A stretch of 64,000 nucleotides of DNA from Pengzhenrongella phosphoraccumulans. GTDB taxonomy: Bacteria; Actinomycetota; Actinomycetes; Actinomycetales; Cellulomonadaceae. Below the pieces are notes generated by a model that searched no databases, was not told the DNA's origin, and was given only the letters and a program-made list of their open reading frames with translations. This document shows, piece by piece, positions 50,949 through 58,925 of the stretch (position 1 is its first letter; the number at the start of each line of letters is the position of its first letter). The position numbers were made by a program, and so were the translations under genes. The stretch is from assembly GCF_045689905.1 (NCBI RefSeq), contig NZ_CP144210.1, positions 2,852,001 through 2,916,000 of the forward strand, in the 5' to 3' direction.

Positions 50949-52211
50949 ATGACCCTCGCGCACCGCCTCGGCGCGGCGACGCTCACCGTGCTCGGTGCGG
51001 ACGGCCGCCCCCTGCCCGGCCTCGACGTGACGGTCGCGCAGCGCCGCCACGCGTTCGGGTTCGGCAACATCGGGTTCGACCTCATCCCGCTCGCCAACGC
51101 CGAGAGTGCCCACCCCGAGGCGCTGGAGTCCCTCGCCGACCTGTGGCTGGACGTCTTCAACACCGCGACGCTGCCCTTCTACTGGGGCCGGTTCGAGCCG
51201 CACCGCGGCCAGCCGGACACGCTGCGGCTGCGGCGCACCGCGCAGTGGTTCGCCGATCGTGGGGTCGCGCTCAAGGGTCACCCGCTGGTGTGGCACACCG
51301 TTACCGCGCCCTGGCTGCTCGGCCTGCCGCCCGAGGAGGTCGAGCGGGTGCAGCGCGAGCGCATCCGGCGAGACGTCGGCGACTTCGCCGGGCTGATCGA
51401 CACCTGGGACGCGATCAACGAGGCCGTGATCATGCCGGTCTTCGACAAGGAGGACAACGGCATCACCCGCCTGTGCCGCCGGCTCGGCCGGGTGCCCACC
51501 GTGCGGCTCGCGTTCGACGAGGCGCGGGGGGCGAACCCCGGCGCCACCCTGCTGCTCAACGACTTCGACCTGTCACCTGCCTATGAGCGCCTCATCGAGG
51601 ACGTGCTCGAGGCCGGGGTGCAGATCGACGTCCTCGGCCTGCAGAGCCACATGCACCAGGGGTACTGGGGCGAGGAGAAGACCCTCGCGATCCTCGACCG
51701 GTTCGCGCGGTTCGGCCTGCCGATCCACTTCACCGAGTCCACGCTGCTCTCGGGGCACCTGATGCCGCCCGAGATCGAGGACCTCAACGACTACCAGCTC
51801 GCGCAGTGGCCCTCGACGCCGCAGGGCGAGGCGCGGCAGGCCGACGAGATCGTGCGCCACTACACGACGCTCGCCTCCCACCCCGCCGTCCAGGCGGTCA
51901 CCTACTGGGGCCTGACCGACGACGGCGCGTGGCTGGGCGCGCCCGGCGGGCTCGTGCGCGCCGACGGGACCCCCAAGCCCGCCTACGACGCCCTGCGCCA
52001 CCTGGTCAAGGACGAGTGGTGGCTCGGCCCGACGGTGCTGCGCACCGACGACGCCGGCCGCATCACCGTGCGCGGCTGGCTCGGCGACTACGACGTCAGC
52101 GCCGGTGGGAGCACCGCGACCTTCGTGCTGACCGGGGCCGACGGCGTCGTTGCCTGCACGCTGGGTGGCGCGCTGGGCGGCGTCAGACCTTCTTCACCAC
52201 GGACGACTTGA
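50949..52211 (+). CDS. GH10 endo-beta-1,4-xylanase without signal peptide
   Basis: A 420-residue GH10 enzyme, ATG 50949. No export signal, so it is probably intracellular. The N-terminal strand RHAFGFGNIGFDL, GHPLVWHTVTAPWL, acid/base Glu158 in WDAINEAV and nucleophile Glu263 in HFTESTLL, and TYWGLTDDGAWL near the end of the barrel. It would cut imported xylo-oligosaccharides. The C-terminal beta segment (360-420) runs into the 3' end of the convergent PhnA-like gene (29-bp overlap), and its last 15 residues (GGVRPSSPRTT) look like read-through rather than native sequence. Confidence 0.9.
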   Translation: MTLAHRLGAATLTVLGADGRPLPGLDVTVAQRRHAFGFGNIGFDLIPLANAESAHPEALESLADLWLDVFNTATLPFYWGRFEPHRGQPDTLRLRRTAQWFADRGVALKGHPLVWHTVTAPWLLGLPPEEVERVQRERIRRDVGDFAGLIDTWDAINEAVIMPVFDKEDNGITRLCRRLGRVPTVRLAFDEARGANPGATLLLNDFDLSPAYERLIEDVLEAGVQIDVLGLQSHMHQGYWGEEKTLAILDRFARFGLPIHFTESTLLSGHLMPPEIEDLNDYQLAQWPSTPQGEARQADEIVRHYTTLASHPAVQAVTYWGLTDDGAWLGAPGGLVRADGTPKPAYDALRHLVKDEWWLGPTVLRTDDAGRITVRGWLGDYDVSAGGSTATFVLTGADGVVACTLGGALGGVRPSSPRTT

Positions 52212-52539
52212 GCTGCATCGCGCCGAACCCGTCGATCTTGCAGTCGATGTTGTGGCCGTCCACGCCGTCGACCAGGCGGATGTTGCGGACCTTGGTGCCG
52301 GCCTTGATGGCGGTGGGGTTGCCCTTGATCTTGAGGGTCTTGACGATGGTCACGGTGTCGCCGTCGGCCAGGACCTTGCCGACGGAGTCCTTGATGACGG
52401 TGTCCTCGTCGGCCGACGACTGTCCGTCCGTCGACCCGGCCTCCCACTCGTGCGCGCACTCGGGGCAGACCAGCAGCGCACCCATCTCGTAGGTGTACTC
52501 GCTGGAGCACTCGGGGCACGGGGGCAGGGTGTCAGTCAC
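52183..52539 (-). CDS. PhnA/YjdM-like zinc-ribbon protein
   Basis: A 118-residue protein, GTG at 52537-52539. N-terminal zinc ribbon CPEC (C8, C11) and CPEC (C25, C28), then the PhnA core DSVGKVLADGDTVTIVKTLKIKG and the C-terminal HNIDCKIDGFGAMQLK. Historically tied to alkylphosphonate use, but YjdM's role is not that of a phosphonatase. It stands alone and converges on the xylanase gene, overlapping its 3' end. Confidence 0.9.
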   Translation of the reverse strand: MTDTLPPCPECSSEYTYEMGALLVCPECAHEWEAGSTDGQSSADEDTVIKDSVGKVLADGDTVTIVKTLKIKGNPTAIKAGTKVRNIRLVDGVDGHNIDCKIDGFGAMQLKSSVVKKV

Positions 52540-52604
52540 GGGGGTCAGGATAGGCGACGACGCGCCACCGGCCAGGCGGAGGGCGCCGACAAAGGCGAGG
52601 ACCG

Positions 52605-52635
52605 GGCTCAGCGGGTGGCTCAGCGGGTGGCTCAG
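52605..52635. repeat. 12-bp tandem repeat at the 3' end of the chemoreceptor gene
   Basis: GGCTCAGCGGGT occurs twice exactly (52605-52616, 52617-52628) with a partial third unit ending in the chemoreceptor stop region. Each unit brings another in-frame TGA, so stops are repeated. Confidence 0.7.
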
Positions 52636-54245
52636 TAGGTGAAGCCCGCGATGCGTTCGCGCAGGTCCGACGACATGCGGGCCAGCTCTTCCACGGACCG
52701 GCCCATCTGGGCGAGCACCGCGCTCGCGGTCGCGGCCCCCGAGGCGACCCCGGTGATGTTGGCCGCGATCTCCCCGGAGCCCATCGCGGCCTCGGAGACG
52801 GACCGGGACATCTCGTTGGTCGTCGCCGTCTGCTCCTCCACCGCGCTCGCGATGGTGGCCTGGTAGTCGTTGATCGACGCGATGATCTCGCCGATCTCGC
52901 CGATCGCGTGGACCGCGCCCGCGGTGTCGAGCTGGATCAGCTCCACGCGGCGGGTGATCTCCTCGGTCGCCCGGGCGGTCTCGCGGGCGAGCTCCTTGAC
53001 CTCGCCGGCCACGACCGCGAACCCCTTGCCCGCCTCGCCCGCGCGCGCCGCCTCGATCGTCGCGTTGAGGGCGAGCAGGTTGGTCTGCTCCGCGATGGAG
53101 GTGATCGACGCCACGACGTTGCCGATCTCGGTCGAGGAGAGCCCCAGCCGGGCGATGGTGTCGCTCGTCGTCGAGGTGACGGAGGTCGCCTGCTGGGCGA
53201 CCTTCGCTGCCTCGTTCGCGTTCTGCGCGATCTCGTGGATCGACGCGCTCATCTGATCCGCCCCGGCCGCGACGGTCTGCACGTTGCGGCTGACCTCCTC
53301 GGCCGCCGACGCCACGACCCCGGCCTGGGCGCTCGTCTCGTTCGAGCTCGAGGTCACCTGGGTGTTGGCCGTGGAGAGCTCCTGGGCCGCCGCGGCGACG
53401 AGCTCTGCCGTCTCGCCGACCTCGGTCAACGTGGCGCGCAGCGATCGCTGAGCCTCGGCCAGGGCGTCCGCCATCTGCCCGATCTCGTCGCGGCTCCCGA
53501 CCTCGGCCGCGACGGTGAGATCGCCCCGGGCCATCGCTTCCAGCGCGGTGCGCACGACGGCGATCGACCCGAGCATCCGGCGCGTGAGCCACAGCGTCGT
53601 TCCGAGGGACAGCAAGGCGGCGAGCGCGGTGACAGCGATCAGCTGCACGCGTGCCCGGGAGTAGGTCGCGGCTGCCCCGTCCGCGGTGACCTGCTCCGCC
53701 GCGGCCTCGGCCCGGAAGAGCTCGTCCAGCGGCCCGCCCATGGCCTCGTCCGCCGCCGAGAGCGGGCCGCCCACCGCGGCGTACGCCGCCGTGAGGTCGC
53801 CGCTGTCCGCGGCCGGCAGGATCTTCGAGTCACGCACGCCCTTCCACAGGGCGAAGTTCGCCTCGAACGTCGTCATCGCCGTCCCGCGCGCGTCGCTGCT
53901 GCTGCCGTGATCGGCCAGGTACGCCGCGACGGCCTCCGCAACGGCGGCGTCGGAGATCGCAATGTCATCGGTGATGCCGATCCGCTCGCGTGGCGATTCG
54001 GCGGCGAGGTAGGCCCACACGTTGACCCGGCTGTCGCCCTCGGCGTCGCGCAGCTGCGCGAAGTCGGCGAGCGGCCGGGCCACCTGCCGGTCGAGAGTCA
54101 CGACGTCGGCATCGATCGCGGCCAGCCCCAGGAACCCGACGCCGCTCGCCAGCACGGTCGCGGCCAGCCCGACGCCGGCCAGCGCGAGGAGCTTGACGCG
54201 CACCGAGGCGCCACGGGCGGTCTTGTTCGTGCGGGTGGACGCCAT
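52632..54245 (-). CDS. Methyl-accepting chemotaxis protein
   Basis: A 537-residue transmembrane chemoreceptor. TM1 at about 14-34, a four-helix-bundle-type sensing domain (about 40-195), TM2 (about 200-222, VTALAALLSLGTTLWL), a HAMP segment, and a cytoplasmic coiled coil with the conserved hairpin tip LALNATIEAARAGEAGKGFAVVAGEVKELA. No C-terminal pentapeptide for CheR. It implies a motile or at least chemosensory organism. No che or flagellar genes are in the window. Confidence 0.92.
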   Translation of the reverse strand: MASTRTNKTARGASVRVKLLALAGVGLAATVLASGVGFLGLAAIDADVVTLDRQVARPLADFAQLRDAEGDSRVNVWAYLAAESPRERIGITDDIAISDAAVAEAVAAYLADHGSSSDARGTAMTTFEANFALWKGVRDSKILPAADSGDLTAAYAAVGGPLSAADEAMGGPLDELFRAEAAAEQVTADGAAATYSRARVQLIAVTALAALLSLGTTLWLTRRMLGSIAVVRTALEAMARGDLTVAAEVGSRDEIGQMADALAEAQRSLRATLTEVGETAELVAAAAQELSTANTQVTSSSNETSAQAGVVASAAEEVSRNVQTVAAGADQMSASIHEIAQNANEAAKVAQQATSVTSTTSDTIARLGLSSTEIGNVVASITSIAEQTNLLALNATIEAARAGEAGKGFAVVAGEVKELARETARATEEITRRVELIQLDTAGAVHAIGEIGEIIASINDYQATIASAVEEQTATTNEMSRSVSEAAMGSGEIAANITGVASGAATASAVLAQMGRSVEELARMSSDLRERIAGFTY

Positions 54246-54401
54246 CGTCGATTCCTCTGGCTCGCTGACACAGGGTGTACCGGCGTCCCATCGACCGACG
54301 AGCGAGAAACGTGAGACAAGTAATACCTACTTCTGGCCGACGCCCGCGGATCACCCGTGGCCGCCGCGCTGACCGGCCGTTTGTGCTGACCGGCCGCCGG
54401 G

Positions 54402-55436
54402 CTAGGCGCCGAGCGCGGTCGAGCCTCGGACGACCAGCCGGCACGGCATCATCTCGACGCCGACCGCCGACCGGCCGTCGATCGCGTCGAACACGCGCTG
54501 GGCTGCTCGTCTGCCGAGCATCTCGAAGTTCATGTCGATGCTGGTGAGCGGTGGGCGGGCGCCCGAGGTCAGGATCTCCCAGTTGTCGAAGCCCATCACG
54601 GAGACCTGAGCGGGCACGCTGACCCCCCGATCGCGGAGCACGTCGAGAGCGCCGCGGGCGATCAGGTCGCTGCCGCACAGGATCGCGTCCAGGTCGGGGA
54701 CCTGGTCCAGGAGCGTGTGGGTCGACGCGCGGCCCCACGACTCGGTCCAGTCGCCGAACCGGACGCGGTCGCCGGCCAGGGCCAGGCCCGCGGTCTCGAG
54801 GGCCGCGAGGGCTCCCTCGGCGCGGTCGCGCGCGGCCGCGTACCGGACGTCGCCGGAGATGTGCGCGATCCGGCGCTTCCCCGTGGCGACGAGGTGCTCG
54901 ACGGCGAGCCCGCCCGCGTGGACGTTGTCGGGGATGACCGAGCAGTCCTGCTCGTCGGTCGAGGGGGCGTAGGCGTAGACGGTGGGGACCGGGAGCTCGC
55001 GCCCCAGGGTCGGGCGGGGGTCCGTGTTGCTCCCGACCACGATCAGCCCATCGACGCGGCGTCCGAGCAGGGCCCGGAGGTGGTGCTGCTCGCGGATGGT
55101 GTCGTCGCGAGCGTCGCACAGGAAGACCGACATCTTCCCGGCGCCGAACGCGTCTTCCGCCCCCATGAGGATGGGCAGGCTGAACCGCCCCTCGAGGTCG
55201 TTCGTCAACAGGCCGACCGTCCCGGTCTGCCCCGCCAGGATCGCCTGGGCGAGCGTGTTCGGCGTGAACGAGATGCGCTCGGCCGCCTCGGTGACGCGTC
55301 GGCGGGTGTCGGGGTGAACGTTCGCGCGCCCGTTGAGGGCCTTGGACGCGGTCGCGACCGACACGCCCGCGAGCGTGGCCACGTCCCGAAGCGTCGCAGC
55401 CCGGGGCCGTGCGCCCGTGCTCTCGATCCCACTCAT
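54402..55436 (-). CDS. LacI-family regulator of the GH127 operon
   Basis: A 344-residue LacI repressor. HTH ATLRDVATLAGVSVATASKALNG and a sugar-binding domain with TVGLLTNDLEGRFSLPILMG and DAILCGSDLIARGALDVL. It is divergent from the second importer operon, with a promoter and GAAACCGTT-type half-sites in between. The neighbouring GH127 suggests a beta-L-arabinose-containing oligosaccharide as inducer. Confidence 0.88.
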   Translation of the reverse strand: MSGIESTGARPRAATLRDVATLAGVSVATASKALNGRANVHPDTRRRVTEAAERISFTPNTLAQAILAGQTGTVGLLTNDLEGRFSLPILMGAEDAFGAGKMSVFLCDARDDTIREQHHLRALLGRRVDGLIVVGSNTDPRPTLGRELPVPTVYAYAPSTDEQDCSVIPDNVHAGGLAVEHLVATGKRRIAHISGDVRYAAARDRAEGALAALETAGLALAGDRVRFGDWTESWGRASTHTLLDQVPDLDAILCGSDLIARGALDVLRDRGVSVPAQVSVMGFDNWEILTSGARPPLTSIDMNFEMLGRRAAQRVFDAIDGRSAVGVEMMPCRLVVRGSTALGA

Positions 55437-55493
55437 GAGGCCCCCTCGTGTGCGCCAGCTAGATCACGAAACCGTTGCTACATCGTAGTGCTG

Positions 55494-55523
55494 TTGACGA
55501 CCACGTCCGCACGGTGCTAGCGT
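55494..55523 (+). promoter_or_regulatory. Promoter of the second importer operon
   Basis: TTGACG (55494-55499), an 18-nt spacer and TAGCGT (55518-55523). It closely resembles the promoter at 9901-9930. LacI-like half-sites flank it on both sides. Confidence 0.6.
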
Positions 55524-55551
55524 CCAGAAAACCGTTTCGGAACGTTTCGTT
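55524..55551. promoter_or_regulatory. LacI-type operator region downstream of the promoter
   Basis: GAAAACCGTTTCGG (about 55527-55540) and GGAACGTTTCG (about 55539-55549) are related half-sites immediately after the -10. A further copy, ACGAAACCGTTGC (55466-55478), lies upstream. The sites are imperfect palindromes, so limits are approximate. Confidence 0.5.
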
Positions 55552-55711
55552 CAGCGGGAGACATCACAGCAGATGTCCACCGTCGCACGCCGGCACCGTG
55601 GCGAGCAGGACGAGCACGTCAGAGTTTGTGCAATCCATCAACGAGGATCGACGCACGGCAAGGATGCCGGGCGAACGCGGTCCTTGGCCAGAACCCACCT
55701 GAGGAGTCCCG

Positions 55712-57025
55712 TTGAGAATCAAGAGCATCAGGGGCATGCGGCAGCATGCCGGTCCCCGCAGTCGTCGAGTTCGGCCAGCCGCGCTGACGGCCGTCGCGAT
55801 GGCGGGCGTGCTCGCCCTGGCCGCGTGCTCCGGTGGGTCCGCCGCCGACACTGCCGGCGGTGGTGCTAGTGCCGGCGGGGACAGCGGGACCCTCACCGTG
55901 TGGCACTACTTCAGTGACGCGAACCAGGTCAAGCTCATGGACGAGTTCGGGGCCAAGTTCCAGGCCACCCACCCGGACGTCACGGTCGAGAACGTCTTCG
56001 TCCCGTACGACCAGCTCAACTCGAAGCTCATCTCGGCGGCCGGCGCGAAGACCGGTCCTGACGTCGTCGTGTTCAACGGCGCCGAGGCCGCCACGCTCGC
56101 CCTCGGTGGTGCCCTTGCGCCGATCGACGACCAGTGGGCCTCGTTCGCCGACGCCGCGCAGTTCCCCGACTCGGTGATCCACAAGATCGACGGCAAGACG
56201 TACGCCGTCCAGGGCTACGTGAACCTGCTCGGCCTCTGGTACAACGCCGACATCCTCCAAGAGATCGGCGTCCAGCCGCCCACGACCCTCGACGAACTCG
56301 AGACCGCGATGGCCGCGGCCAAGGATGCGGGCTACGCGGGCATCACGCTCAGCGGCCTGCCCCAGTCGCAGGGCGAGTGGCAGGCCTACCCGTGGCTGTC
56401 GGCCGCCGGGTTCGACTACACGAAGCCCGACGCCAAGGCGCTCGAGACCGCGTTGACCCGCGCTCGCAGCTGGGTCGAGAAGGGTTGGCTCTCGCAGGAG
56501 TCGGTGACCTGGGACCAGACCGTCCCGTTCCAGCAGTTCGCCGCCGGCAAGGTCGCGTTCGCCGAGAACGGCAACTGGCAGATGGGTACCGCCAAGTCCG
56601 ACGCCAAGTTCGCCTACGGCGTGGCTCCGCTCCCGCTCGGGGACGGCGGTCAGGTCTACCTCGGCGGCGAGGGGGAGGGCATCGGTGCGTTCAGCAAGAA
56701 CCCCGACCTGGCGTGGAAGTACCTCAGCGAGACGTACTTCGACAAGGACGGTCAGATCCTGCCCGTCACCCTGGTCGGCTCCATCCCGTCCCGTCTCGAC
56801 TCTGCCCAGAACGTCGCCGTCAGCAGCGACGAGCTGCTCAAGCCGTTCGCGGAGTCCATCGCCACGTACGGCGCGAACTACCCGGCCGCCGTCATCCCGC
56901 CCGAGGCCGTCGCCGACGTGCAGCTCACCATCGGCCAGGCCTGGAGCGCTGCCCTGAGCGGCCAGAGCTCACCGGCCGACGCCACCGCTACCGCGATGAC
57001 GGCGCTGCAGAAGCTGTTGGGCTGA
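55712..57025 (+). CDS. ABC importer solute-binding lipoprotein (GH127 operon)
   Basis: A 437-residue binding protein. TTG 55712 was chosen since GAGGAG lies 5 nt upstream; ATG 55736 is the alternative. Signal peptide with lipobox LAAC, Ala/Gly linker, then LTVWHYFSDANQVKLMDEFGAKFQ and HPDVTVENVFVPYDQLNSKL, typical of family-1 sugar-binding proteins; GPDVVVFNGAEAATLA and ENGNWQMG follow. It serves the two downstream permeases. The bound sugar is predicted from GHs, not seen. Confidence 0.88.
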   Translation: MRIKSIRGMRQHAGPRSRRVRPAALTAVAMAGVLALAACSGGSAADTAGGGASAGGDSGTLTVWHYFSDANQVKLMDEFGAKFQATHPDVTVENVFVPYDQLNSKLISAAGAKTGPDVVVFNGAEAATLALGGALAPIDDQWASFADAAQFPDSVIHKIDGKTYAVQGYVNLLGLWYNADILQEIGVQPPTTLDELETAMAAAKDAGYAGITLSGLPQSQGEWQAYPWLSAAGFDYTKPDAKALETALTRARSWVEKGWLSQESVTWDQTVPFQQFAAGKVAFAENGNWQMGTAKSDAKFAYGVAPLPLGDGGQVYLGGEGEGIGAFSKNPDLAWKYLSETYFDKDGQILPVTLVGSIPSRLDSAQNVAVSSDELLKPFAESIATYGANYPAAVIPPEAVADVQLTIGQAWSAALSGQSSPADATATAMTALQKLLG

Positions 57026-57100
57026 CCTCAGCCCGGTACCCGGCCCGCCGTCTCGGCGTCGCCGGCGCCAGAAGTCACTTCGACGAGAGAGATCCTCGAC

Positions 57101-58048
57101 ATGACAGCACGACTGGCGCCGGCGGCCGCCCCGCACCTCGCCCCCGCACCGCGGCAACGTCGGGCCCGACGGCGGCGCCCACCCCAGGTCCGCCTGCTCT
57201 TCCTCCTGCCGGCGGTCGTGTTCCTCGGCCTGTTCAGCTTCTTCCCGCTCGTCCAGCTCCTGCGGATGAGCGTGAGCAAGGTGACCGCCGCGACCCTGAA
57301 CGGGACGTGGGACTTCGTCGGGCTCGACAACTTCACTGCCGGGTTCTCCTCGGGGCAGAGCACCGAGGCGCTCTACCGCACGGGCGTCTTCGTGCTCATC
57401 GTGACCCTCCTGGGCATGGTCGGCGGGCTCGCCGCGGCGATCGCCCTGCGCACCACGGGCCGGTGGTCCGGCTTCCTGCTCGCCCTCATGGTCTTCGTGT
57501 GGGCGTTGCCGCCGGTCGTGAATGGCAGCGTCTGGAAGTTCCTGCTCGGCGACTCCGGGCTTTTCAACACGCTCCTGCTCACCAGCGGGCTGCGGGACAC
57601 GCCGCTGCCGTTCCTCTACGACCAGTACTGGGCCCTGATGTCCGTGGCCTTCGTCAACGCGTTCGTGGTCATCCCGTTCAACGCCCTTGTCTTCCGGGCC
57701 GCGCTGATGAACATCTCGCCCGAGACCTTCGAGGCGGCCGCGCTCGACGGCGCCAGCAAGTGGCAGGAGATCCGCCACATCATGCTCCCGTCGGTCCGCC
57801 CGACCACGCTCGTGCTCCTCGTCCTGACCATCGTGTACGGGTTCCGCAGCTTCGACTTCATCTACGTGATGACGTATGGCGGCCCGGGCACGGCCACCAA
57901 CACCCTGCCGTTCCTGGGCTACCTCCAGGCCTTCGTCCGGTACGACTTCGGGCTCGGCTCGGCCACGTCCGTCGTCGCCGTCCTCGGCGTCCTGGTCCTG
58001 GCCGCCGTGTACGCCCGAAGCATCCGCCGAGAGGAGTCGGAGTCGTGA
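57101..58048 (+). CDS. ABC sugar importer permease, MalF-type
   Basis: A 315-residue permease with an unusually Ala/Pro/Arg-rich basic N-terminus (residues 1-28) ahead of six membrane helices. The ATPase-contact motif is EAAALDGASKWQEIRHIMLP. VRLLFLLPAVVFLGLFSFFPLVQ is helix 1. Its stop overlaps the GTG of the next gene (GTGA). Confidence 0.88.
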   Translation: MTARLAPAAAPHLAPAPRQRRARRRRPPQVRLLFLLPAVVFLGLFSFFPLVQLLRMSVSKVTAATLNGTWDFVGLDNFTAGFSSGQSTEALYRTGVFVLIVTLLGMVGGLAAAIALRTTGRWSGFLLALMVFVWALPPVVNGSVWKFLLGDSGLFNTLLLTSGLRDTPLPFLYDQYWALMSVAFVNAFVVIPFNALVFRAALMNISPETFEAAALDGASKWQEIRHIMLPSVRPTTLVLLVLTIVYGFRSFDFIYVMTYGGPGTATNTLPFLGYLQAFVRYDFGLGSATSVVAVLGVLVLAAVYARSIRREESES

Positions 58049-58860
58049 AGCAGACCGCTGGTCCCGCCACCAACCTCATCAAGGCGCTGCTGACGCTCAT
58101 GTACGGGGTGCCGATCCTGTGGATCGTGCTCACGTCGTTCAAGAGCTCGGCCGACGTCTTCGGATCGCAGTCGTCCTTTGCGTTCCGCCCTGTCACGACC
58201 GCCTACGTCGAGGCGTTCGACGGCGCCCTGCTGACCGCGCTGCGCCAGTCCCTGCTCATCTCCACCGGCACCACCGCGCTGACCCTGCTCGTCGCGGTCC
58301 CGGCCGCCTACGGACTGGCCCGCACCACCGGCCGCATCAGCACCATCGGCCTGGGGCTGCTCATCGTGCTCCAGATGATGCCGCAGACCGCGACAGTGAT
58401 CCCCATGTTCCAGATCTTCGGGAACTGGCAGCTGCTCGACTCCACGCTGGGCGTCATCATCGCCGACACGGCGCTGCTCATCCCGTTCGCGACGCTGCTC
58501 CTTCGACCGTTCTTCCGGGCCGTGCCACCCCAGCTCGAGGAGGCCGGGTCGATCGACGGCGCCTCGATCTTGCGGGCGTTCTTCTCGATCGTCCTGCCCG
58601 TGGCCCGCAACGGGGTGTTCACCGTCGGGACCCTGATCTTCTTGCTCTCCTGGGGAGAGTTCCTGTACGCGGTGAACTTCTTCCTCGCCCCCGGCAGCTA
58701 CCCCCTGAGCGCCCTGCTCGCCCAACAGGTCTCCGCCTTCGGCATCAACTGGCCCGGTCTGATGGCGCTCGCCGTCCTGACGTCCATCCCCATCCTCATC
58801 GTCTTCACCGGGACGTACCGCCTGCTGCGCGACGGCCTGACCGTCGGCGCGGTCAAGTGA
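58045..58860 (+). CDS. ABC sugar importer permease, MalG-type
   Basis: A 271-residue partner permease, GTG 58045 overlapping the previous stop. Six helices; ATPase-contact motif LEEAGSIDGASILRAFFSIVLPVA. Followed after 65 bp by the GH127 gene. Again no ATPase gene is present, so it likely shares the cell's general sugar-importer ATPase. Confidence 0.88.
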   Translation: MKQTAGPATNLIKALLTLMYGVPILWIVLTSFKSSADVFGSQSSFAFRPVTTAYVEAFDGALLTALRQSLLISTGTTALTLLVAVPAAYGLARTTGRISTIGLGLLIVLQMMPQTATVIPMFQIFGNWQLLDSTLGVIIADTALLIPFATLLLRPFFRAVPPQLEEAGSIDGASILRAFFSIVLPVARNGVFTVGTLIFLLSWGEFLYAVNFFLAPGSYPLSALLAQQVSAFGINWPGLMALAVLTSIPILIVFTGTYRLLRDGLTVGAVK

Positions 58861-58925
58861 GCCCCCCGCTCACCCCGAACTCGTCCCGTCCGCGTACCGT
58901 GCACCGCCATGACCAGGAGATCCCC

